This document shows positions 12,630 to 23,990 of a DNA stretch of 64,000 bases, piece by piece (the stretch's first letter is position 1; every line of letters starts with the position of its first letter). Made by a program: the position numbers and the translations under genes. Location of the stretch: NCBI GenBank assembly GCA_030867875.1, contig JAOWCC010000045.1:124001-188000 (forward strand), read 5' to 3'. The notes beneath the pieces were generated by a model. That model was not told the DNA's origin, made no database searches, and saw only the letters and a program-made list of their open reading frames with translations. This stretch comes from Actinernus sp. WN-2022. Taxonomy: Eukaryota; Cnidaria; Anthozoa; Actiniaria; Actinernidae.

Positions 12630-14475
12630 AAATCAATCCAGATTTGACCATTTTTGAAGATGTTGATATTTTCTTTAATTCTTTCTCCAACTTAGTCCAT
12701 TCATGTTCTGAAGCTACCAGGAGATTGTTTAACATCATTTTGAAGCATTGTGAGTGTTTTTTAGTTTTTATTAGAAATCCAATATTTTTTTGCCTACCCG
12801 GTCTGGCTAAAATCAATCCAGATTTGACCATTTTTGAAGATGTTGATATTTTCTTTAATTCTTTCTCCAACTTAGTCCATTCATGTTCTGAAGCTACCAG
12901 GAGATTGTTTAACATCGTTTTGAAGCATTGTGAGTGTTTTTTAGTTTTTATTAGAAATCCAATATTTTTTTGCCTACCCGGTCTGGCTAAAATCAATCCA
13001 GATTTGACCATTTTTGAAGATGTTGATATTTTCTTTAATTCTTTCTCCAACTTAGTCCATTCATGTTCTGAAGCTACCAGGAGATTGTTTAACATCGTTT
13101 TGAAGCATAGTGAGTGTTTTTTAGTTTTTATTAGAAATCCAATATTTTTTTGCCTACCCGGTCTGGCTAAAAACAATCCAGATTTGACCATTTTTGAAGA
13201 TGTTGATTTTTTCTTTAATTCTTTCTCCAACTTAGTCCATTCATGTTCTGAAGCTACCAGGAGATTGTTTAACATCATTTAAAATCAATCCAGATTTGAA
13301 CATTTTTGAAGATGTTGATTTTTTCTTTAATTCTTTCTCCAACTTAGTCCATTCATGTTCTGAAGCTACCAGGAGATTGTTTAACATCATTTTGAAGCAT
13401 AGTGAGTGTTTTTTAGTTTTTATTAGAAATCCAATATTTTTTTGCCTACCCGGTCTGGCTAAAATCAATCCAGATTTGACCATTTTTGAAGATGTTGATA
13501 TTTTCTTTAATTCTTTCTCTAACTTAGTCCATTCATGTTCTGAAGCTACCAGGAGATTGTTTAACATCATTTTGAAGCATAGTGAGTGTTTTTTAGTTTT
13601 TATTAGAAATCCAATATTTTTTTGCCTACCCGGTCTGGCTAAAATCAATCCAGATTTGACCATTTTTGAAGATGTTGATATTTTCTTTAATTCTTTCTCC
13701 AACTTAGTCCATTCATGTTCTGAAGCTACCAGGAGATTGTTTAACATCATTTTGAAGCATAGTGAGTGTTTTTTAGTTTTTATTAGAAATCCAATATTTT
13801 TTTGCCTACCCGGTCTGGCTAAAAACAATCCAGATTTGACCATTTTTGAAGATGTTGATTTTTTCTTTAATTCTTTCTCCAACTTAGTCCATTCTCTTTC
13901 TGAAGCTACCAGGAGATTGTTTGAGATGGTTTTGAAGCATAGTCAGTGGTTTTTTAGTTTTTGTCAGAAATCCAAGATTTTTTGCCTACCCGGTCTGGCA
14001 AAAATCAATCCAGATTTGACCATTTTTGAAGATGTTGATATTTTCTTTAATTCTTTCTCCAACTTAGTCCATTCATGTTCTGAAGCTACCAGGAGATTGT
14101 TTAACATCATTTTGAAGCATTGTGAGTGTTTTTTAGTTTTTATTAGAAATCCAATATTTTTTTGCCTACCCGGTCTGGCTAAAATCAATCCAGATTTGAC
14201 CATTTTTGAAGATGTTGATATTTTCTTTAATTCTTTCTCCAACTTAGTCCATTCATGTTCTGAAGCTACCAGGAGATTGTTTAACATCGTTTTGAAGCAT
14301 TGTGAGTGTTTTTTAGTTTTTATTAGAAATCCAATATTTTTTTGCCTACCCGGTCTGGCTAAAATCAATCCAGATTTGACCATTTTTGAAGATGTTGATA
14401 TTTTCTTTAATTCTTTCTCCAACTTAGTCCATTCATGTTCTGAAGCTACCAGGAGATTGTTTAACATCGTTTTGA
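12550..14475 (+). repeat. 1.9-kb block repeated at 18.24-20.17 kb
   Basis: This stretch contains the truncated monomer at 13,169-13,280, the rare C-to-T change at 13,520, the B tract at 13,893 and two T149 monomers. All recur 5,692 bp later (truncation at 18,861, T at 19,212, B at 19,585). Agreement ends near 14,480, where this copy has G149 and the other A149. A further copy of its central part lies at 26.6-28.5 kb. Confidence 0.85.
13169..13280 (+). repeat. Truncated 112-bp monomer, copy 1 of 7
   Basis: Positions 141-180 and 1-28 are missing, a 68-bp deletion joining ATCATTT to AAAATC with one base of ambiguity at the junction (13,280/13,281). The loss removes the T tracts, CCGG and the left dyad arm, and creates an in-frame TAA in the sense frame. 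Flanking haplotypes match intact monomers around 4,444, 8,764, 32,404, 44,644 and 51,664, which carry a nine-T tract in the deleted part. Such a monomer is the likely ancestor. Confidence 0.92.
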
Positions 14476-16200
14476 AGCATGGTGAGTGTTTTTTAGTTTT
14501 TATTAGAAATCCAATATTTTTTTGCCTACCCGGTCTGGCTAAAATCAATCCAGATTTGAACATTTTTGAAGATGTTGATTTTTTCTTTAATTCTTTCTCC
14601 AACTTAGTCCATTCATGTTCTGAAGCTACCAGGAGATTGTTTAACATCATTTTGAAGCATAGTGAGTGTTTTTTAGTTTTTATTAGAAATCCAATATTTT
14701 TTTGCCTACCCGGTCTGGCTAAAATCAATCCAGATTTGACCATTTTTGAAGAGGTTGATTTTTTCTTTAATTCTTTCTCCAACTTAGTCCATTCATGTTC
14801 TGAAGCTACCAGGAGATTGTTTAACATCGTGTTGAAGCATGGTGAGTGTTTTTTAGTTTTTATTAGAAATCCAATATTTTTTTGCCTACCCGGTCTGGCT
14901 AAAAACAATCCAGATTTGACCATTTTTGAAGATGTTGATTTTTTCTTTAATTCTTTCTCCAACTTAGTCCATTCTCTTTCTGAAGCTACCAGGAGATTGT
15001 TTGAGATGGTTTTGAAGCATAGTCAGTGGTTTTTTAGTTTTTGTCAGAAATCCAAGATTTTTTGCCTACCCGGTCTGGCAAAAATCAATCCAGATTTGAC
15101 CATTTTTGAAGAGGTTGATTTTTTCTTTAATTCTTTCTCCAACTTAGTCCATTCATGTTCTGAAGCTACCAGGAGATTGTTTAACATCGTTTTGAAGCAT
15201 GGTGAGTGTTTTTTAGTTTTTATTAGAAATCCAATATTTTTTTGCCTACCCGGTCTGGCTAAAAACAATCCAGATTTGACCATTTTTGAAGATGTTGATT
15301 TTTTCTTTAATTCTTTCTCCAACTTAGTCCATTCATGTTCTGAAGCTACCAGGAGATTGTTTAACATCGTTTTGAAGCATGGTGAGTGTTTTTTAGTTTT
15401 TATTAGAAATCCAATATTTTTTTGCCTACCCGGTCTGGCTAAAAACAATCCAGATTTGACCATTTTTGAAGATGTTGATTTTTTCTTTAATTCTTTCTCC
15501 AACTTAGTCCATTCATGTTCTGAAGCTACCAGGAGATTGTTTAACATCGTTTTGAAGCATGGTGAGTGTTTTTTAGTTTTTATTAGAAATCCAATATTTT
15601 TTTGCCTACCCGGTCTGGCTAAAATCAATCCAGATTTGAACATTTTTGAAGATGTTGATTTTTTCTTTAATTCTTTCTCCAACTTAGTCCATTCATGTTC
15701 TGAAGCTACCAGGAGATTGTTTAACATCATTTTGAAGCATAGTGAGTGTTTTTTAGTTTTTATTAGAAATCCAATATTTTTTTGCCTACCCGGTCTGGCT
15801 AAAATCAATCCAGATTTGACCATTTTTGAAGAGGTTGATTTTTTCTTTAATTCTTTCTCCAACTTAGTCCATTCATGTTCTGAAGCTACCAGGAGATTGT
15901 TTAACATCGTGTTGAAGCATGGTGAGTGTTTTTTAGTTTTTATTAGAAATCCAATATTTTTTTGCCTACCCGGTCTGGCTAAAAACAATCCAGATTTGAC
16001 CATTTTTGAAGATGTTGATTTTTTCTTTAATTCTTTCTCCAACTTAGTCCATTCTCTTTCTGAAGCTACCAGGAGATTGTTTGAGATGGTTTTGAAGCAT
16101 AGTCAGTGGTTTTTTAGTTTTTGTCAGAAATCCAAGATTTTTTGCCTACCCGGTCTGGCAAAAATCAATCCAGATTTGACCATTTTTGAAGATGTTGATA
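14410..16200 (+). repeat. Direct repeat with 1,080-bp offset
   Basis: About 710 bp at 14,410-15,120 recurs at 15,490-16,200. Both copies hold a T-to-G change in the CGTTTTG motif (14,831 and 15,911) found nowhere else in the window, followed by a B tract (14,973 and 16,053). About 370 bp of other A monomers separate the copies, so this is a 6-monomer duplication with later divergence or a partial crossover. Confidence 0.82.
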
Positions 16201-16952
16201 TTTTCTTTAATTCTTTCTCCAACTTAGTCCATTCATGTTCTGAAGCTACCAGGAGATTGTTTAACATCGTTTTGAAGCATTGTGAGTGTTTTTTAGTTTT
16301 TATTAGAAATCCAATATTTTTTTGCCTACCCGGTCTGGCTAAAATCAATCCAGATTTGACCATTTTTGAAGATGTTGATATTTTCTTTAATTCTTTCTCC
16401 AACTTAGTCCATTCATGTTCTGAAGCTACCAGGAGATTGTTTAACATCGTTTTGAAGCATTGTGAGTGTTTTTTAGTTTTTATTAGAAATCCAATATTTT
16501 TTTGCCTACCCGGTCTGGCTAAAATCAATCCAGATTTGACCATTTTTGAAGATGTTGATATTTTCTTTAATTCTTTCTCCAACTTAGTCCATTCATGTTC
16601 TGAAGCTACCAGGAGATTGTTTAACATCGTTTTGAAGCATAGTGAGTGTTTTTTAGTTTTTATTAGAAATCCAATATTTTTTTGCCTACCCGGTCTGGCT
16701 AAAAACAATCCAGATTTGACCATTTTTGAAGAGGTTGATTTTTTCTTTAATTCTTTCTCCAACTTAGTCCATTCATGTTCTGAAGCTACCAGGAGATTGT
16801 TTAACATCGTTTTGAAGCATGGTGAGTGTTTTTTAGTTTTTATTAGAAATCCAATATTTTTTTGCCTACCCGGTCTGGCTAAAAACAATCCAGATTTGAC
16901 CATTTTTGAAGATGTTGATTTTTTCTTTAATTCTTTCTCCAACTTAGTCCAT

Positions 16953-17061
16953 TCTCTTTCTGAAGCTACCAGGAGATTGTTTGAGATGGTTTTGAAGCAT
17001 AGTCAGTGGTTTTTTAGTTTTTGTCAGAAATCCAATATTTTTTGCCTACCCGGTCTGGCAA
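16953..17061 (+). repeat. B tract with one class-A base
   Basis: This tract is class B throughout except at 17,036, where it has the class-A T in place of G at monomer position 3, while keeping the six-T tract and A28 that mark B. A single reversion or a very short conversion tract would explain it. About 200 bp downstream, at about 17,253, a G-to-C change breaks the right dyad arm of the next monomer, a change seen only there. Confidence 0.75.
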
Positions 17062-18860
17062 AAATCAATCCAGATTTGACCATTTTTGAAGATGTTGATA
17101 TTTTCTTTAATTCTTTCTCCAACTTAGTCCATTCATGTTCTGAAGCTACCAGGAGATTGTTTAACATCATTTTGAAGCATAGTGAGTGTTTTTTAGTTTT
17201 TATTAGAAATCCAATATTTTTTTGCCTACCCGGTCTGGCTAAAATCAATCCACATTTGACCATTTTTGAAGATGTTGATATTTTCTTTAATTCTTTCTCC
17301 AACTTAGTCCATTCATGTTCTGAAGCTACCAGGAGATTGTTTAACATCATTTTGAAGCATAGTGAGTGTTTTTTAGTTTTTATTAGAAATCCAATATTTT
17401 TTTGCCTACCCGGTCTGGCTAAAATCAATCCAGATTTGACCATTTTTGAAGATGTTGATTTTTTCTTTAATTCTTTCTCCAACTTAGTCCATTCATGTTC
17501 TGAAGCTACCAGGAGATTGTTTAACATCATTTTGAAGCATAGTGAGTGTTTTTTAGTTTTTATTAGAAATCCAATATTTTTTTGCCTACCCGGTCTGGCT
17601 AAAATCAATCCAGATTTGACCATTTTTGAAGAGGTTGATTTTTTCTTTAATTCTTTCTCCAACTTAGTCCATTCATGTTCTGAAGCTACCAGGAGATTGT
17701 TTAACATCGTTTTGAAGCATGGTGAGTGTTTTTTAGTTTTTATTAGAAATCCAATATTTTTTTGCCTACCCGGTCTGGCTAAAAACAATCCAGATTTGAC
17801 CATTTTTGAAGAGGTTGATTTTTTCTTTAATTCTTTCTCCAACTTAGTCCATTCATGTTCTGAAGCTACCAGGAGATTGTTTAACATCGTTTTGAAGCAT
17901 GGTGAGTGTTTTTTAGTTTTTATTAGAAATCCAATATTTTTTTGCCTACCCGGTCTGGCTAAAAACAATCCAGATTTGACCATTTTTGAAGATGTTGATT
18001 TTTTCTTTAATTCTTTCTCCAACTTAGTCCATTCATGTTCTGAAGCTACCAGGAGATTGTTTAACATCGTTTTGAAGCATGGTGAGTGTTTTTTAGTTTT
18101 TATTAGAAATCCAATATTTTTTTGCCTACCCGGTCTGGCTAAAAACAATCCAGATTTGACCATTTTTGAAGATGTTGATTTTTTCTTTAATTCTTTCTCC
18201 AACTTAGTCCATTCTCTTTCTGAAGCTACCAGGAGATTGTTTGAGATGGTTTTGAAGCATAGTCAGTGGTTTTTTAGTTTTTGTCAGAAATCCAAGATTT
18301 TTTGCCTACCCGGTCTGGCAAAAATCAATCCAGATTTGACCATTTTTGAAGATGTTGATATTTTCTTTAATTCTTTCTCCAACTTAGTCCATTCATGTTC
18401 TGAAGCTACCAGGAGATTGTTTAACATCATTTTGAAGCATTGTGAGTGTTTTTTAGTTTTTATTAGAAATCCAATATTTTTTTGCCTACCCGGTCTGGCT
18501 AAAATCAATCCAGATTTGACCATTTTTGAAGATGTTGATATTTTCTTTAATTCTTTCTCCAACTTAGTCCATTCATGTTCTGAAGCTACCAGGAGATTGT
18601 TTAACATCGTTTTGAAGCATTGTGAGTGTTTTTTAGTTTTTATTAGAAATCCAATATTTTTTTGCCTACCCGGTCTGGCTAAAATCAATCCAGATTTGAC
18701 CATTTTTGAAGATGTTGATATTTTCTTTAATTCTTTCTCCAACTTAGTCCATTCATGTTCTGAAGCTACCAGGAGATTGTTTAACATCGTTTTGAAGCAT
18801 AGTGAGTGTTTTTTAGTTTTTATTAGAAATCCAATATTTTTTTGCCTACCCGGTCTGGCT

Positions 18861-18972
18861 AAAAACAATCCAGATTTGACCATTTTTGAAGATGTTGATT
18901 TTTTCTTTAATTCTTTCTCCAACTTAGTCCATTCATGTTCTGAAGCTACCAGGAGATTGTTTAACATCATTT
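18861..18972 (+). repeat. Truncated 112-bp monomer, copy 2 of 7
   Basis: The junction at 18,972/18,973 is the same as in copy 1. It sits in the same context: three T149/A149 monomers upstream, and A48 with the rare C-to-T monomer downstream. It closes the sense frame that runs from 13,296. Confidence 0.92.
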
Positions 18973-20232
18973 AAAATCAATCCAGATTTGAACATTTTTG
19001 AAGATGTTGATTTTTTCTTTAATTCTTTCTCCAACTTAGTCCATTCATGTTCTGAAGCTACCAGGAGATTGTTTAACATCATTTTGAAGCATAGTGAGTG
19101 TTTTTTAGTTTTTATTAGAAATCCAATATTTTTTTGCCTACCCGGTCTGGCTAAAATCAATCCAGATTTGACCATTTTTGAAGATGTTGATATTTTCTTT
19201 AATTCTTTCTCTAACTTAGTCCATTCATGTTCTGAAGCTACCAGGAGATTGTTTAACATCATTTTGAAGCATAGTGAGTGTTTTTTAGTTTTTATTAGAA
19301 ATCCAATATTTTTTTGCCTACCCGGTCTGGCTAAAATCAATCCAGATTTGACCATTTTTGAAGATGTTGATATTTTCTTTAATTCTTTCTCCAACTTAGT
19401 CCATTCATGTTCTGAAGCTACCAGGAGATTGTTTAACATCATTTTGAAGCATAGTGAGTGTTTTTTAGTTTTTATTAGAAATCCAATATTTTTTTGCCTA
19501 CCCGGTCTGGCTAAAAACAATCCAGATTTGACCATTTTTGAAGATGTTGATTTTTTCTTTAATTCTTTCTCCAACTTAGTCCATTCTCTTTCTGAAGCTA
19601 CCAGGAGATTGTTTGAGATGGTTTTGAAGCATAGTCAGTGGTTTTTTAGTTTTTGTCAGAAATCCAAGATTTTTTGCCTACCCGGTCTGGCAAAAATCAA
19701 TCCAGATTTGACCATTTTTGAAGATGTTGATATTTTCTTTAATTCTTTCTCCAACTTAGTCCATTCATGTTCTGAAGCTACCAGGAGATTGTTTAACATC
19801 ATTTTGAAGCATTGTGAGTGTTTTTTAGTTTTTATTAGAAATCCAATATTTTTTTGCCTACCCGGTCTGGCTAAAATCAATCCAGATTTGACCATTTTTG
19901 AAGATGTTGATATTTTCTTTAATTCTTTCTCCAACTTAGTCCATTCATGTTCTGAAGCTACCAGGAGATTGTTTAACATCGTTTTGAAGCATTGTGAGTG
20001 TTTTTTAGTTTTTATTAGAAATCCAATATTTTTTTGCCTACCCGGTCTGGCTAAAATCAATCCAGATTTGACCATTTTTGAAGATGTTGATATTTTCTTT
20101 AATTCTTTCTCCAACTTAGTCCATTCATGTTCTGAAGCTACCAGGAGATTGTTTAACATCGTTTTGAAGCATAGTGAGTGTTTTTTAGTTTTTATTAGAA
20201 ATCCAATATTTTTTTGCCTACCCGGTCTGGCT

Positions 20233-20344
20233 AAAAACAATCCAGATTTGACCATTTTTGAAGATGTTGATTTTTTCTTTAATTCTTTCTCCAACTTAGT
20301 CCATTCATGTTCTGAAGCTACCAGGAGATTGTTTAACATCATTT
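20233..20344 (+). repeat. Truncated 112-bp monomer, copy 3 of 7
   Basis: The same 68-bp deletion, junction 20,344/20,345, lies 1,372 bp (8 monomers minus 68) after copy 2. About 1 kb around the two copies agrees at this offset. Downstream the next monomer carries a CATCAT-to-CAACAT change shared only with the monomer at about 21,102. Confidence 0.92.
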
Positions 20345-20560
20345 AAAATCAATCCAGATTTGAACATTTTTGAAGATGTTGATTTTTTCTTTAATTCTTT
20401 CTCCAACTTAGTCCATTCATGTTCTGAAGCTACCAGGAGATTGTTTAACAACATTTTGAAGCATAGTGAGTGTTTTTTAGTTTTTATTAGAAATCCAATA
20501 TTTTTTTGCCTACCCGGTCTGGCTAAAATCAATCCAGATTTGACCATTTTTGAAGAGGTT

Positions 20561-21213
20561 GTTTTTTCTTTAATTCTTTCTCCAACTTAGTCCATTCATG
20601 TTCTGAAGCTACCAGGAGATTGTTTAACATCGTTTTGAAGCATGGTGAGTGTTTTTTAGTTTTTATTAGAAATCCAATATTTTTTTGCCTACCCGGTCTG
20701 GCTAAAAACAATCCAGATTTGACCATTTTTGAAGATGTTGATTTTTTCTTTAATTCTTTCTCCAACTTAGTCCATTCATGTTCTGAAGCTACCAGGAGAT
20801 TGTTTAACATCGTTTTGAAGCATGGTGAGTGTTTTTTAGTTTTTATTAGAAATCCAATATTTTTTTGCCTACCCGGTCTGGCTAAAAACAATCCAGATTT
20901 GACCATTTTTGAAGAGGTTGATTTTTTCTTTAATTCTTTCTCCAACTTAGTCCATTCATGTTCTGAAGCTACCAGGAGATTGTTTAACATCATTTAAAAT
21001 CAATCCAGATTTGAACATTTTTGAAGATGTTGATTTTTTCTTTAATTCTTTCTCCAACTTAGTCCATTCATGTTCTGAAGCTACCAGGAGATTGTTTAAC
21101 AACATTTTGAAGCATAGTGAGTGTTTTTTAGTTTTTATTAGAAATCCAATATTTTTTTGCCTACCCGGTCTGGCTAAAATCAATCCAGATTTGACCATTT
21201 TTGAAGAGGTTGT
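20561..21213 (+). other. Lost-A sites at 20,561 and 21,212
   Basis: Both sites have GTTG directly followed by six T, missing A68, in G61 monomers. They are 651 bp apart and belong to the tandem cluster at 20,345-21,466. No compensating added T lies between them. Confidence 0.88.
20884..20995 (+). repeat. Truncated 112-bp monomer, copy 4 of 7
   Basis: The junction is at 20,995/20,996. Unlike copies 1-3 its position 61 is G rather than T, shared only with copy 5, so the deletion end was joined to another 5' haplotype by recombination within the first 80 bases of the unit. Confidence 0.92.
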
Positions 21214-21354
21214 TTTTTCTTTAATTCTTTCTCCAACTTAGTCCATTCATGTTCTGAAGCTACCAGGAGATTGTTTAACATCGTTTTGAAGCATGGTGAG
21301 TGTTTTTTAGTTTTTATTAGAAATCCAATATTTTTTTGCCTACCCGGTCTGGCT

Positions 21355-21466
21355 AAAAACAATCCAGATTTGACCATTTTTGAAGAGGTTGATTTTTTCT
21401 TTAATTCTTTCTCCAACTTAGTCCATTCATGTTCTGAAGCTACCAGGAGATTGTTTAACATCATTT
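21355..21466 (+). repeat. Truncated 112-bp monomer, copy 5 of 7
   Basis: The junction is at 21,466/21,467, 471 bp after copy 4, with the same G61 haplotype. Downstream the next monomer turns into a B tract (21,539), unlike the other truncated copies, which marks a further crossover between the junction and 21,539. Confidence 0.92.
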
Positions 21467-22579
21467 AAAATCAATCCAGATTTGAACATTTTTGAAGATG
21501 TTGATTTTTTCTTTAATTCTTTCTCCAACTTAGTCCATTCTCTTTCTGAAGCTACCAGGAGATTGTTTGAGATGGTTTTGAAGCATAGTCAGTGGTTTTT
21601 TAGTTTTTGTCAGAAATCCAAGATTTTTTGCCTACCCGGTCTGGCAAAAATCAATCCAGATTTGACCATTTTTGAAGATGTTGATATTTTCTTTAATTCT
21701 TTCTCCAACTTAGTCCATTCATGTTCTGAAGCTACCAGGAGATTGTTTAACATCATTTTGAAGCATAGTGAGTGTTTTTTAGTTTTTATTAGAAATCCAA
21801 TATTTTTTTGCCTACCCGGTCTGGCTAAAATCAATCCAGATTTGACCATTTTTGAAGATGTTGATATTTTCTTTAATTCTTTCTCCAACTTAGTCCATTC
21901 ATGTTCTGAAGCTACCAGGAGATTGTTTAACATCATTTTGAAGCATAGTGAGTGTTTTTTAGTTTTTATTAGAAATCCAATATTTTTTTGCCTACCCGGT
22001 CTGGCTAAAATCAATCCAGATTTGACCATTTTTGAAGATGTTGATATTTTCTTTAATTCTTTCTCCAACTTAGTCCATTCATGTTCTGAAGCTACCAGGA
22101 GATTGTTTAACATCATTTTGAAGCATAGTGAGTGTTTTTTAGTTTTTATTAGAAATCCAATATTTTTTTGCCTACCCGGTCTGGCTAAAATCAATCCAGA
22201 TTTGACCATTTTTGAAGAGGTTGATTTTTTCTTTAATTCTTTCTCCAACTTAGTCCATTCATGTTCTGAAGCTACCAGGAGATTGTTTAACATCGTTTTG
22301 AAGCATGGTGAGTGTTTTTTAGTTTTTATTAGAAATCCAATATTTTTTTGCCTACCCGGTCTGGCTAAAATCAATCCAGATTTGACCATTTTTGAAGAGG
22401 TTGATTTTTTCTTTAATTCTTTCTCCAACTTAGTCCATTCATGTTCTGAAGCTACCAGGAGATTGTTTAACATCGTTTTGAAGCATGGTGAGTGTTTTTT
22501 AGTTTTTATTAGAAATCCAATATTTTTTTGCCTACCCGGTCTGGCTAAAATCAATCCAGATTTGACCATTTTTGAAGAG

Positions 22580-23990
22580 GTTGATTTTTTCTTTAATTCT
22601 TTCTCCAACTTAGTCCATTCATGTTCTGAAGCTACCAGGAGATTGTTTAACATCATTTTGAAGCATAGTGAGTGTTTTTTAGTTTTTATTAGAAATCCAA
22701 TATTTTTTTGCCTACCCGGTCTGGCTAAAATCAATCCAGATTTGACCATTTTTGAAGAGGTTGATTTTTTCTTTAATTCTTTCTCCAACTTAGTCCATTC
22801 ATGTTCTGAAGCTACCAGGAGATTGTTTAACATCGTTTTGAAGCATGGTGAGTGTTTTTTAGTTTTTATTAGAAATCCAATATTTTTTTGCCTACCCGGT
22901 CTGGCTAAAAACAATCCAGATTTGACCATTTTTGAAGATGTTGATTTTTTCTTTAATTCTTTCTCCAACTTAGTCCATTCATGTTCTGAAGCTACCAGGA
23001 GATTGTTTAACATCGTTTTGAAGCATAGTGAGTGTTTTTTAGTTTTTATTAGAAATCCAATATTTTATTGCCTACCCGGTCTGGCTAAAAACAATCCAGA
23101 TTTGACCATTTTTGAAGATGTTGATTTTTTCTTTAATTCTTTCTCCAACTTAGTCCATTCATGTTCTGAAGCTACCAGGAGATTGTTTAACATCGTTTTG
23201 AAGCATGGTGAGTGTTTTTTAGTTTTTATTAGAAATCCAATATTTTTTGCCTACCCGGTCTGGCTAAAAACAATCCAGATTTGACCATTTTTGAAGATGT
23301 TGATTTTTTCTTTAATTCTTTCTCCAACTTAGTCCATTCTCTTTCTGAAGCTACCAGGAGATTGTTTGAGATGGTTTTGAAGCATAGTCAGTGGTTTTTT
23401 AGTTTTTGTCAGAAATCCAAGATTTTTTGCCTACCCGGTCTGGCAAAAATCAATCCAGATTTGACCATTTTTGAAGATGTTGATATTTTCTTTAATTCTT
23501 TCTCCAACTTAGTCCATTCATGTTCTGAAGCTACCAGGAGATTGTTTAACATCATTTTGAAGCATTGTGAGTGTTTTTTAGTTTTTATTAGAAATCCAAT
23601 ATTTTTTTGCCTACCCGGTCTGGCTAAAATCAATCCAGATTTGACCATTTTTGAAGATGTTGATATTTTCTTTAATTCTTTCTCCAACTTAGTCCATTCA
23701 TGTTCTGAAGCTACCAGGAGATTGTTTAACATCGTTTTGAAGCATTGTGAGTGTTTTTTAGTTTTTATTAGAAATCCAATATTTTTTTGCCTACCCGGTC
23801 TGGCTAAAATCAATCCAGATTTGACCATTTTTGAAGATGTTGATATTTTCTTTAATTCTTTCTCCAACTTAGTCCATTCATGTTCTGAAGCTACCAGGAG
23901 ATTGTTTAACATCGTTTTGAAGCATAGTGAGTGTTTTTTAGTTTTTATTAGAAATCCAATATTTTTTTGCCTACCCGGTCTGGCTAAAAT
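22580..23990 (+). repeat. 1.4-kb block repeated at 30.90-32.31 kb
   Basis: The T-to-A change at 23,067, the six-T tract at 23,243-23,248, the B tract at 23,338 and two T149 monomers recur at offset 8,324 bp (31,391; 31,567-31,572; 31,662). The match starts near position 61 of the monomer at 22,580 and ends near 23,991, where position 33 is T here and A in the other copy. Confidence 0.82.

Larger units (their letters stand above)
17700..20990 (+). repeat. 3.3-kb block, left copy of 8,366-bp offset duplication
   Basis: B tracts at 18,213 and 19,585, two truncated monomers (18,861 and 20,233), the rare C-to-T at 19,212 and the lost A at 20,561 all recur 8,366 bp downstream. I noticed only about two differences in 3.3 kb: position 61 near 18,530 against 26,900, and the CATCAT/CAACAT change at about 20,451 against 28,817. 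The match ends where this copy is truncated at 20,995 and the other is intact with an added T. Confidence 0.85.
20345..21466 (+). repeat. Tandem cluster built from the truncated monomer (651- and 471-bp units)
   Basis: Two adjacent units each begin at a truncation junction and hold the CAACAT monomer and the lost-A monomer (20,561 and 21,212), and each ends in another truncated monomer. The first unit is 651 bp (4 monomers minus 69) and the second 471 bp (3 monomers minus 69), so they differ by one monomer. This is a small, recent amplification in which one mutated segment was copied in tandem. Confidence 0.88.
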
